Shown here in pieces: positions 1 through 6,207 of a DNA stretch of 11,573 nucleotides. Below the pieces are notes generated by a model, which ran no database searches, had not been told where the DNA came from, and was given only the letters and a program-made list of their open reading frames with translations. Origin of the DNA: Clostridiaceae bacterium (GTDB lineage Bacteria; Bacillota; Clostridia; Saccharofermentanales; DTU023). The DNA lies in NCBI GenBank assembly GCA_012511185.1, contig JAAZGN010000159.1, positions 1 to 11,573 of the forward strand, read 5' to 3'. How positions within the stretch are numbered: the first letter of the stretch is position 1; each line of letters opens with the position of its first letter. The position numbers and the translations under genes are program-made.

Positions 1-777
1 GGTCGTGTGGTGTCACTCGTCCACAAGTATCTTCGTGCCGGCATTATGGTTAACGGGATGTTTGAAGAGAGCTATACCGGAGTCCCCCAGGGTGGCCCCT
101 TGAGTCCATTACTCGGGAACGTGATGTTGCATGAGTGCGGTTGTGAGCTGGAGAGTCGCGGCCATCGTTTCGTACGGTATGCAGATGATCTGATGATTTT
201 TTGCAAAACCAAGCGAGCGGTGGAACGTGTCTTGGCGAGCATCACGAAGTTCATTGAGGGGAAACTCTTCTTGAAGGTGAATCGTGAGAAAACAGTCGTA
301 GCTTATGTCGGCGATGTCAAATTTTTGGGTTATGGATTCTACATCAATAACGGTGAAGGGCAATTGCGAGTTCACCCGGCAAGCGTAGAAAAGCTGAAGG
401 GCAAACTTCGTTATCTGACGGGGCGCAGTGACGGCATGAGTATTCAGAGCCGTAAGGAGCGATTGAACCAGCTCATTCGTGGATGGATCAATTACTTCAA
501 ATTGGCGAACATGAAAACCTTGCTCGAACGTTTAGACGCCTGGCTCAGGCTCCGTCTTCGGATGGTGACATGGAAGCGCTGGAAACGAGTTAGAACGCGC
601 TTCGTAAACCTGAAGAAAGCCGGTATTGATGCAGGTAAAGCATGGGAACGGGCAAATACTCGTAAAGGCTATTGGCGTGTTGCCGGCAGCTGGATGCTCA
701 CAAGAGCCATGCCCAACTCACTGTTTGAAAAAGCAGGCTACCTGTCCGTGCATGGTTGTTTTGCTAACACATTGTAA
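1..777 (+). CDS. ltrA: group II intron reverse transcriptase/maturase, C-terminal part (5' partial)
   Basis: This is the C-terminal part of the intron-encoded protein, which splices its own intron RNA and copies it into DNA at new sites. The open frame runs in from base 1, so the GTG at 7 is an internal codon rather than a start. Visible in order: the TGVPQGGPLSPLL block of the RT fingers/palm, the catalytic FVRYADD box (about residues 58-64 of the visible part), KVNREKT and KFLGY of RT blocks 6-7, then an X/maturase domain with the typical GWINYFK. The end, GYWRVAGSWML to AGYLSVHG, is the usual tail of bacterial maturases that have no HNH endonuclease domain. No frameshift is seen in the visible part. 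The TAA is at 775-777, inside domain IV of the intron RNA. The family call is firm; activity cannot be judged without the missing N-terminus. Confidence 0.95.
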   Translation, partial: GRVVSLVHKYLRAGIMVNGMFEESYTGVPQGGPLSPLLGNVMLHECGCELESRGHRFVRYADDLMIFCKTKRAVERVLASITKFIEGKLFLKVNREKTVVAYVGDVKFLGYGFYINNGEGQLRVHPASVEKLKGKLRYLTGRSDGMSIQSRKERLNQLIRGWINYFKLANMKTLLERLDAWLRLRLRMVTWKRWKRVRTRFVNLKKAGIDAGKAWERANTRKGYWRVAGSWMLTRAMPNSLFEKAGYLSVHGCFANTL

Positions 778-784
778 AATTTGG

Positions 785-861
785 AACCGCCGTATACCGA
801 ACGGTACGTACGGTGGTGTGGGAGGTCCCCCGGTCAAATAATGGCCGGGGTCCTACCCGAT
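785..861 (+). ncRNA. group II intron ribozyme domains V and VI with 3' splice site
   Basis: Domain V is a hairpin: 786-794 pairs with 809-817 (one G·U pair, g789-t814), a two-base bulge lies at 807-808, and 795-798 pairs with 803-806 around a GAAC loop. The CGC at 788-790, with its central wobble pair and four pairs up to the bulge, fits the catalytic triad of CGC-type introns. Domain VI follows: 820-822 pairs with 856-858, 823-825 with 852-854, and 827-830 with 847-850. This leaves A855 as a single bulged adenosine, the expected branch point. Counting seven bases inclusively from A855 puts the 3' splice site after 861, so the intron ends in ...GAT, matching the usual AY ending. The pairing was done by eye. 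Confidence 0.85.
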
Positions 862-889
862 TATGGATGATTACTTGCCGTGCTATAGT
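861..889 (+). promoter_or_regulatory. candidate promoter of the DUF5711-baiN-like-mutY operon
   Basis: An extended -10 element, TGCTATAGT, lies at 881-889. A weak -35 (TTATGG, 861-866) sits 17 bases upstream, right at the intron junction. A start near 896 would leave a short leader before the first gene at 935. The -35 match is poor, so the promoter would rely on the extended -10, or on read-through from the intron. Confidence 0.4.
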
Positions 890-934
890 AAAAACGGCTG
901 CAAAGTTCTGAAAAGGAGTTGTCCGTTCAGGCCC

Positions 935-2080
935 ATGACAAAGGGAAATTCAGTGACGAAAGAATCGGGCCCCCGGCTGATTGCCGTGCTCTCTTTTTTT
1001 TGGGCCCTGATTTTCGTCGCTGTCGCCTTGCTCCTCTTCATTTCACGCCAGCCTGAAAGGACGGCTCAAACACGGGATTCACTCATTGTCGGCCAGTCTT
1101 TCCCCTTACGTGGCGTCCCGCCTGAAGCCTTCGCCCTTGTCGGATCGACCCTGATCCGCGTGGAAGAGGAGGGCCTGGCCGTGCTCGACGTATCAGGCAG
1201 GGAACAGTCCTTTATCTCCTTTCCTTACCGCCAGTCGCAAGTGACAGCCATGGGGGAGGGATTGCTGGTCACCCCGGTGCAGGGTTCCGGATACATGGCG
1301 GTTTTTCCCGACCTTTCTACTTACGGGTCAGATACCAGGGAGATCATTTACGGCGGGGATTATCGCGATCCCTTCCTGCTGACATTCGGTCCCTCGCTCA
1401 AGGGAAGGATCGTTGCCTCGCTGTTTGATACCAGGACAGGCAGCTACCAAACCGTCCTGACCTTTTCTTCACTGGAATGGCCGGTGAGTCTTTCTTTCAT
1501 CCCCGGCACCGACCAGTTCGATGTTCTCATGCTGGACCTGTCACAGGGGAAAATGGAGACCAGGTATCTACGTTGTGATTTTGATGGGAAGCCGCTTACC
1601 GATGTCATTTTGTCAACCGGCCAGCTCTTCCCTTTGAGAGTCCATCTTGGCGGGGGAAAAGCGCTCTTTTACAATGAGCGTGAGATGGTTCTTTTCGATC
1701 CGTTGACCGGCGCCCGGGAGGCCGCCTCCTTACCCGGTATTCCGGTTCAGTCCGAAAGTGCCGGCGCCCGCCTGGTTCTCCTGCTGGAAGAAGGCGGGAA
1801 TGCCGGGCTCTTTGTGACTTCGGCATCGGAGTATTCGGGTGCCGGCAGTTCCTTTCAGTCCCTGGAGGGGCCGGGCAGGATCTCCTGCTTTGCTCTCACC
1901 CCGGACGGTGTCTCGATTCTGGCCGCAAGCGGGGAGGAGCTCTTACTCTACAATACGGACACAGGGCAGGTCCTGGCCCGGCAAGAAGTCGACAGGGAGG
2001 TCGCACGTATTTTGGCATTGAGCAACCGGCACTTCCTTGTAATCGATGAGGAAGAAGCGGCCATTATAACCCTTGGCTAG
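935..2080 (+). CDS. DUF5711-like membrane-anchored beta-propeller-type protein
   Basis: A 381-residue protein of unknown function. From this start it has a short charged N-terminus, one membrane segment (about residues 15-36, LIAVLSFFWALIFVAVALLL) and a large domain expected outside the membrane. That domain is rich in short beta-strand units such as LIRVEEEGLAVLDVSG and ILAASGEELLLYNTDTGQVL, as in WD/YVTN-type propellers. Layout and size resemble the clostridial DUF5711 family, judged from memory. It is the first gene of an operon with a flavoprotein and mutY; its TAG stop is part of the next gene's ribosome binding site. The start is uncertain. The frame is open from ATG 863, but that codon abuts the intron and lies upstream of the likely promoter. 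ATG 935 has AAGGAG 16 bases upstream, rather far. GTG 953 has AAGG at a better 8-base spacing. None of these changes the membrane segment or the large domain. Confidence 0.8.
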   Translation: MTKGNSVTKESGPRLIAVLSFFWALIFVAVALLLFISRQPERTAQTRDSLIVGQSFPLRGVPPEAFALVGSTLIRVEEEGLAVLDVSGREQSFISFPYRQSQVTAMGEGLLVTPVQGSGYMAVFPDLSTYGSDTREIIYGGDYRDPFLLTFGPSLKGRIVASLFDTRTGSYQTVLTFSSLEWPVSLSFIPGTDQFDVLMLDLSQGKMETRYLRCDFDGKPLTDVILSTGQLFPLRVHLGGGKALFYNEREMVLFDPLTGAREAASLPGIPVQSESAGARLVLLLEEGGNAGLFVTSASEYSGAGSSFQSLEGPGRISCFALTPDGVSILAASGEELLLYNTDTGQVLARQEVDREVARILALSNRHFLVIDEEEAAIITLG

Positions 2081-2091
2081 GAGGACAGCGC

Positions 2092-3345
2092 TTGTCTAAT
2101 CGTTATGATCTGATCGTTATTGGCGGCGGCGCTTCGGGTGTCCTGGCAGCGCTCGGTGCGAGAAGAGCCGGCCTGACCGGACCCGTCGCGGTTGTCGAAA
2201 AAGAATCGCAGCCCTTGCGCAAGGTGCTGGCCAGTGGAAACGGCCGTTGCAACATTGCCAGCCTGGCGCCCGTGGAGGGCCATTATCAGAGCGATGACCC
2301 TGCCTTTGTCAGTCCGGTCTTCGAAGTTTTACCGGCCGGGAAGTTGTTGGCGATTCTTCGGGAAATCGGTCTGATGACTGTGGAGGAAAGGGAAAACCGG
2401 GTCTACCCAAGGTCTTTTCAGGCGCGGTCCGTCACGCTCTTGCTCCTTAACGCCTTGCGAAACAAGGAGGTCGCCGTGATCTGTCCCTTGAAAATCAGGG
2501 AGGTAAAAAAACAAAAGGACCTCTTTTTCGTCGAGGCGGACAATGGCGACCTGGCGACAGCGCGAGCCATCCTTGTCGCAGCGGGCAGCTGTGCTTCCCC
2601 GGATCTGGGGGGATCGCGCGCAGGCTACGAGATACTCCAGGCCTTGGGCCATCGTCTGAATGAACCGGTACCTTCGCTGGTTCCCCTGACCTTATCACCG
2701 CACCCTTTGATCCAATACGCGGAAGGCGTCCGTTTTCGCGGTTCGGTCCTGTTCAAAGGCACATCCGGCGTGACCGCGCGGACAGAAGGCGAGTATCTGA
2801 TCACCAAATACGGCTTGTCCGGTATCGCGGCCATGGAACTTGGCGGCGCTGCCGGGCGATCGGTGTCGCCCACGGCTGCAGCAGGTACAATTGAAATTGA
2901 TTTTCTCCCTGAGCTGGAGGAGGAAGCGATCGGACAAATCCTGATGGCAGCGGACGTGCCGGATGATGACTGGCGCATCGCACTGGCAGGCCTTGTGCCG
3001 GACAAAATCGCCCGTGCCCTGGTTAACTGTGTCGCAGCCCACGATCAAGTGTCCTCCAGCCGAAGTCTGATGGTGGGGGAACTGTCCCGCAAACTCAAGT
3101 ACCTTGAAGTCGGTGTGACTGGCACGCGCGGCTTCCAGTACGCCCAGGTGGCATCCGGCGGGGTGGCGACAGCCGATTTCGATCCCGCTACACTGATGTC
3201 CCGGCTTGTTCCGGGCTTGTTCGCCTGCGGAGAGGTCCTGGATGTCGATGGTGACACCGGCGGCTTCAATCTCATGTGGGCCATGGCCTCGGGCTATCTG
3301 GCCGGCCAGTCGGCCGCTTTGTACCTGGAGTCCGAATCCTCTTGA
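2092..3345 (+). CDS. BaiN/HI0933-like NAD(P)/FAD-dependent oxidoreductase
   Basis: A 417-residue flavoprotein of the HI0933/YhiN/BaiN family, cytoplasmic oxidoreductases of mostly unknown substrate. The N-terminal Rossmann motif is clear (DLIVIGGGASGVLAALGARRAG, with GGGASG at residues 11-16), followed by the acidic VVEKE for the FAD ribose. The family block RKVLASGNGRCNI is at about 43-55. The C-terminal FAD-closing segment reads FACGEVLDVDGDTGGFNLMW. Length is normal for the family. The TTG start is supported by AGGAGG at 2079-2084, seven bases upstream and overlapping the upstream TAG stop, which implies translational coupling. The gene's TGA overlaps the TTG start of mutY. The family call is firm; a bile-acid role, as implied by the BaiN name, is not supported by anything here. 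Confidence 0.93.
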   Translation: MSNRYDLIVIGGGASGVLAALGARRAGLTGPVAVVEKESQPLRKVLASGNGRCNIASLAPVEGHYQSDDPAFVSPVFEVLPAGKLLAILREIGLMTVEERENRVYPRSFQARSVTLLLLNALRNKEVAVICPLKIREVKKQKDLFFVEADNGDLATARAILVAAGSCASPDLGGSRAGYEILQALGHRLNEPVPSLVPLTLSPHPLIQYAEGVRFRGSVLFKGTSGVTARTEGEYLITKYGLSGIAAMELGGAAGRSVSPTAAAGTIEIDFLPELEEEAIGQILMAADVPDDDWRIALAGLVPDKIARALVNCVAAHDQVSSSRSLMVGELSRKLKYLEVGVTGTRGFQYAQVASGGVATADFDPATLMSRLVPGLFACGEVLDVDGDTGGFNLMWAMASGYLAGQSAALYLESESS

Positions 3346-4445
3346 AACTTTCTTTTGCAGATACGCTTCTGGCCTGGTTTGCCCGGTCTGCCAGGCCCCT
3401 GCCCTGGCGGGAAGCGGCAGGGCAGGGGCACCGCCGCGACCCCTACGCAGTCATGGTCTCAGAATTGATGTTGCAGCAAACCCAGGTGACCGCTGTTATT
3501 CCCTACTATGAACGCTTTATGGCGCGCTTCCCGGATATTGAAACCCTGGCGGTCGCGGATGAGACAGAGGTCTTGAAATACTGGGAGGGCCTTGGCTATT
3601 ACCGCCGTGCAAAAAACCTTCTGGCTTTGGCCGGCAGGGTCGTGGATCAATACGAGGGCGTTCTGCCCCGCAACAAGGCGGACCTGCTGAATCTACCTGG
3701 CATCGGCCCCTATACAGCCGGTGCCATTCTCTCCTTTGCCTATGACCTTGCCGAGCCGGCGGTTGACGGTAACGTGGTCCGCGTGATGGCCAGGCTTGAC
3801 GCCGTCCCGCATGTTCAGGGCGACCCGAAAGGGCAGCGCGCCGTGCGGGCGCGTGTGGCGGAGCTCTTTCCCCGCAGGCGGGCCGGTGATTTCAGCGAAG
3901 CCTTGATGGAACTGGGTGCAACCGTCTGCCTTCCGTCCACACCATTTTGTTCCAGCTGCCCCGTCAACGGGTTTTGCCGGGCTTTTTCCCTTTCAACTGT
4001 TACCCGGTACCCCATAAGGCGCAGAGGACAGGACAGACCCGTTACTTCTCTTACCTATGTTCTGATCCACGATGGTGAGCAGGTCCTCTGCCGGCGCCGC
4101 CCCCAGGGCCTCCTGTCCGGTCTCTTCGAGTTTTTCTGTTTTGAAGGCAAAATTACAGGAGAAGGGCGTGTCCGCGTCAGGGAGGAAGTTCAAGCCAAGA
4201 CGGGCCTGACAGATTTTGAGCTGACCTGCGTCGGTGAAAGGCGGGCGGTCTTTTCCCATCGTGTCTGGGAGATGGCATTTTGGGAAGCCGAACTTGCGGG
4301 CCAGGCCGGTTATACCCTGTGTGACGCTCCATCTTCCGCTGAGGATGCCCTGGACCGGATCTGCATCAGCGAGCTGGCCGGCCTGCCCTTTCCTGCTTTC
4401 CTTCTTGCGTGGCGGGATGACTTTGTCAGAAGGAGGGAAAAATAA
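3342..4445 (+). CDS. mutY: A/G-specific adenine DNA glycosylase MutY
   Basis: MutY removes adenine mispaired with 8-oxoguanine in base-excision repair. All key elements are present in this 367-residue chain: the substrate and catalytic segment SELMLQQTQV with Glu41, the helix-hairpin-helix LNLPGIGPYTAGAIL (about 116-130), the catalytic Asp142 in AVDGNVVRVMAR, and a [4Fe-4S] site with Cys196, Cys203, Cys206 and Cys212 (C-x6-C-x2-C-x5-C). A C-terminal NUDIX-like domain for 8-oxoG recognition includes RRRPQGLLSGLFEF. The frame is open from an ATG at 3276, but that would add 22 unlike-family residues inside the upstream gene. TTG 3342 gives the expected N-terminus, overlaps the upstream TGA as TTGA, and has GGAG at 3327-3330. 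The gene ends in the left arm of a terminator. Confidence 0.96.
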   Translation: MKLSFADTLLAWFARSARPLPWREAAGQGHRRDPYAVMVSELMLQQTQVTAVIPYYERFMARFPDIETLAVADETEVLKYWEGLGYYRRAKNLLALAGRVVDQYEGVLPRNKADLLNLPGIGPYTAGAILSFAYDLAEPAVDGNVVRVMARLDAVPHVQGDPKGQRAVRARVAELFPRRRAGDFSEALMELGATVCLPSTPFCSSCPVNGFCRAFSLSTVTRYPIRRRGQDRPVTSLTYVLIHDGEQVLCRRRPQGLLSGLFEFFCFEGKITGEGRVRVREEVQAKTGLTDFELTCVGERRAVFSHRVWEMAFWEAELAGQAGYTLCDAPSSAEDALDRICISELAGLPFPAFLLAWRDDFVRRREK

Positions 4446-4473
4446 AACCCCGGAGCTGGTGGCCCGGGGTTTT
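4444..4473. terminator. bidirectional intrinsic terminator shared by mutY and tRNA-Gln
   Basis: AAAACCCCGG (4444-4453) and CCGGGGTTTT (4464-4473) form a perfect 10-base stem with a 10-base loop. On the plus strand it follows the mutY stop directly. On the minus strand it follows the tRNA CCA end and runs into TTTTATTTTT, a better T-tract than the plus-strand one. The arms overlap both the mutY TAA and the CCA of the tRNA. Confidence 0.85.
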
Positions 4474-4546
4474 GGCTGCCGATCCAGGATTTGAACCCGG
4501 ACAAACTGAGTCAGAGTCAGGTGTGCTACCGTTACACTAATCGGCA
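4473..4546 (-). tRNA. tRNA-Gln (anticodon CTG)
   Basis: Read on the minus strand, a 74-base cloverleaf begins TGCCGAT and ends ATCGGCA-G-CCA, with CCA encoded. The anticodon loop is CTCTGAC, so the anticodon is CTG (Gln, CAG codons). The T loop is TTCAAAT and the T stem CCGGG/CCTGG. The weak first pair U1-A72 is typical of bacterial tRNA-Gln. The 27-43 pair is a C·U mismatch, leaving four pairs in the anticodon stem. Confidence 0.95.
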
Positions 4547-4569
4547 TTGTCAATTACACGACATGTGGA

Positions 4570-4599
4570 ATGATACCAGCGGGTAGTCCTTGTTGTCAA
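4570..4599 (-). promoter_or_regulatory. promoter of tRNA-Gln
   Basis: On the minus strand a perfect TTGACA -35 (4594-4599) is followed after 18 bases by TATCAT (4570-4575). The predicted start is near 4563, about 17 bases before the tRNA. It matches the sigma-70/SigA consensus well. Confidence 0.8.
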
Positions 4600-4624
4600 A
4601 CAGTGAAAGGTCTTTCCGTATGAT
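4593..4624 (+). promoter_or_regulatory. weak candidate promoter of the cdaA-cdaR operon
   Basis: TTGTCA (4593-4598) and TATGAT (4619-4624) each match the SigA consensus in five of six bases, but the spacer is 20 bases, longer than ideal. The -35 overlaps the -35 of the divergent tRNA-Gln promoter almost exactly, so polymerase binding at the two would be mutually exclusive. The AT-rich tract just downstream supports a promoter region in general. Confidence 0.35.
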
Positions 4625-4639
4625 AAGATAAAAAAAAGA

Positions 4640-4655
4640 TTTTGATGCATCAAAA
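4640..4655. repeat. perfect 16-base palindrome in the cdaA leader, operator-like
   Basis: TTTTGATGCATCAAAA is a perfect inverted repeat without a spacer. It lies between the candidate -10 (4619-4624) and the ribosome binding site (4661-4667). The position suits a repressor operator. With no spacer it would be a poor RNA hairpin, so a DNA-binding dimer is likelier than a terminator. No regulator can be named. Confidence 0.55.
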
Positions 4656-4672
4656 AGAGCGGAGGAGCGCCT

Positions 4673-4705
4673 TTGCCTTCCAATTTATTTTCAAAAATCG
4701 GCTAG
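4673..4705 (+). other. 10-codon leader ORF, or amber-interrupted N-terminus of the cdaA-cdaR gene
   Basis: TTG at 4673 has the best ribosome binding site of the region (GGAGGAG, 4661-4667; seven bases from GGAGG to the start). It reads MPSNLFSKIG and then meets TAG at 4703-4705. The frame is the same as that of the cyclase and continues FFNELRYSLSDG. If the TAG were a sense codon the result would be a normal CdaA N-terminus, a short amphipathic stretch before the first membrane helix. It could be a real leader peptide with reinitiation at TTG 4718, an amber mutation, or an assembly error. Confidence 0.5.
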
Positions 4706-4717
4706 TTTTTCAATGAA

Positions 4718-6124
4718 TTGCGTTACAGTCTGTCGGACGGCCTGCTCTTTTTGGGCGGTCCTCTTGACATTGTCATCGCGCTTTTCGACATCGCCATCAC
4801 GGCGCTTGTTCTCTACTTCATCCTGCTTTTGTTGCGGGATTCGAGGGCCTGGCAGCTGCTTCGCGGCATCCTGCTGATCATTATCTTCGCCTTTGTCGCA
4901 AACGCCGTCGGGCTCAGCACCATCGGCTTCATGCTCAGCCGGACCATCTCCATCCTGGCCATCGCCATCATCGTAATTTTTCAACCCGAGCTTCGGCGGA
5001 CCTTGGAGGCGGTGGGCCGGAACCGTCTGTCTTTTATCAGCTGGGATGTCTCCCCGGGAGGGATGAGCTCGCACCAGATGATCGAAGCCATTGTCAGCGC
5101 CTGTGAATGGATGGCGGAGACAAGGACAGGCGCCCTCATTATTGTTGAGCGCGACACGCGGCTCGGTGAGTTCCACGAGCAGGAAAACGCGGTCCGGATT
5201 GATGCCAATGTCACTTCGGCCCTGCTGAGGCAGATATTTTACACCGGGTCGCCGCTTCACGATGGCGCTGTTCTGATCCGGGATGGCAGAATCGCCGCGG
5301 CCCGCGTTCATGTTCCTTTATCCGACAATTACCACCTGCGCCGTGACTTCGGCCTTCGGCACCGTGCAGCTGTGGGCGTCAGTGAGATGGGCGATGCCAT
5401 TGCCATCGTTGTCTCGGAAGAAAGAGGGTCGATCGGTATCGCCGTGGGGGGCGTTCTTCATGTTCTGGGCAACGGGAACGCGCTGCGCACCCAGTTACAC
5501 CAGCTTTTGGGCATGGAGCAGGTCGGTGAGGTCAAGACGCTGAGGAGCAGGTTCCGCCAATGGACCAAGAAGCGGCTGGCCTTTCGCCAGCAGGCACCTC
5601 CGAATAACGAAATCCTGTCGACACACGATTTTCGCGAACAAAGTGACAGCGAGAACGCGGCTTCGGAACCTGCGGCGGTTGCGGGCAAAAAGCGCAGCAG
5701 GGGCATCGCAAGGCGAAGGAGCTCCGGCTCTCTCCTGTCCCGTAAACAACGGGTCGGGCTTGCGATTGTTGCCCTGGTGCTGGCCTGTTTCATTTGGCTC
5801 TATGTCCAGGTAACGGTCAACCCTGTGACGACCAAGACCTTCACCGTTCCGCTTGCGCATTTTGGTGTCGACCAGGCGGCCGAACAGGGCTTCGGCATCC
5901 AGAGCTACCCCGTCACCAATGTGCAAATCACTTTGCGCGGCAGACAGCAGGTGCTGGCGGACATCACTCTGGCCAGGATTTCCGCCTATATTGACGTCAG
6001 TGAAGTCAGCCGGACGGGACCGATTCAGCTGCCAGTCAAAATTGATACCAATACCTTGCTTTACACCAAGACCGAGCTGCTCTTCCCCGCGACAGTGACG
6101 GTCAATATTTTCGAACTGGAGTGA
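4718..6124 (+). CDS. cdaA: diadenylate cyclase CdaA fused to a YbbR-domain CdaR regulator
   Basis: A 468-residue chain joining two proteins that are normally separate. Residues about 15-90 hold three membrane helices ending in the CdaA signature IIVIFQPELRRTLE. Residues about 115-265 form the DisA_N cyclase domain, which makes c-di-AMP from two ATP; it has the catalytic GSPLHDGAV (DGA 182-184) and LRHRAAVG (RHR 214-216). A basic, Ser/Ala-rich linker (about 270-343) leads to a fourth membrane helix (344-364) and one YbbR domain (about 372-467, from NPVTTKTFTVPL to PATVTVNIFE). The cyclase would be cytoplasmic and YbbR outside, as for separate CdaA and CdaR. Ordinary CdaA is about 270 residues, and CdaR normally carries several YbbR domains; here there is one. 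glmM follows, as in the classical cdaA-cdaR-glmM operon. The TTG at 4718 lacks a clear ribosome binding site; the stronger in-frame start at 4673 is blocked by a TAG. The domain call is firm, the start doubtful. Confidence 0.93.
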   Translation: MRYSLSDGLLFLGGPLDIVIALFDIAITALVLYFILLLLRDSRAWQLLRGILLIIIFAFVANAVGLSTIGFMLSRTISILAIAIIVIFQPELRRTLEAVGRNRLSFISWDVSPGGMSSHQMIEAIVSACEWMAETRTGALIIVERDTRLGEFHEQENAVRIDANVTSALLRQIFYTGSPLHDGAVLIRDGRIAAARVHVPLSDNYHLRRDFGLRHRAAVGVSEMGDAIAIVVSEERGSIGIAVGGVLHVLGNGNALRTQLHQLLGMEQVGEVKTLRSRFRQWTKKRLAFRQQAPPNNEILSTHDFREQSDSENAASEPAAVAGKKRSRGIARRRSSGSLLSRKQRVGLAIVALVLACFIWLYVQVTVNPVTTKTFTVPLAHFGVDQAAEQGFGIQSYPVTNVQITLRGRQQVLADITLARISAYIDVSEVSRTGPIQLPVKIDTNTLLYTKTELLFPATVTVNIFELE

Positions 6125-6126
6125 AG

Positions 6127-6174
6127 AAAGCCGTCCTCCTGCCTGTCATACAGGCAGAAAGGGGACCGCTTTTT
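6127..6174 (+). terminator. terminator-like hairpin between cdaA-cdaR and glmM
   Basis: A perfect 7-base stem CTGCCTG/CAGGCAG (6139-6145 and 6151-6157) has a TCATA loop. It extends through GTCC/GGAC (6133-6136 and 6163-6166) and AAAGC/GCTTT (6127-6131 and 6168-6172), and ends in TTTTT (6170-6174). It begins three bases after the cdaA-cdaR stop. It may act as a partial terminator or mRNA-stabilising hairpin that lowers glmM expression; no separate glmM promoter is evident in the short remaining gap. Confidence 0.6.
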
Positions 6175-6207
6175 GTATGAAATGAAGAAAGGCGCTTGAG
6201 GACGAAG

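Larger units (their letters stand above)
1..861 (+). mobile_element. 3' part of a group II intron (retroelement), 5' end outside the window
   Basis: A reverse transcriptase/maturase reading frame (1-777) is followed within ten bases by the catalytic 3' end of a group II intron, domains V and VI, ending around 861. The 5' ribozyme domains and the start of the protein lie upstream of the window. The CGC catalytic triad, the short distal stem of domain V and a maturase lacking an HNH endonuclease tail together suggest a class C-like intron. In that class insertion usually follows a transcription terminator. The class assignment is an inference. Confidence 0.88.

Noticed and set aside
863..934. 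ATG at 863 as the start of the DUF5711-like gene
   Set aside because: It abuts the intron end, lies upstream of the likely transcription start, has no ribosome binding site and adds a Cys-rich stretch with no resemblance to the family.
3276..3341. ATG at 3276 as the mutY start
   Set aside because: It would overlap the flavoprotein gene by 70 bases and add residues not found in MutY. TTG 3342 overlaps the stop codon and fits the family N-terminus.
4703..4705. Genome-wide TAG reassignment as an explanation for the cyclase amber codon
   Set aside because: The DUF5711-like gene ends in TAG exactly at the ribosome binding site of its neighbour, as an ordinary stop would, and no other in-frame TAG interrupts a gene here. 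Local causes are likelier.
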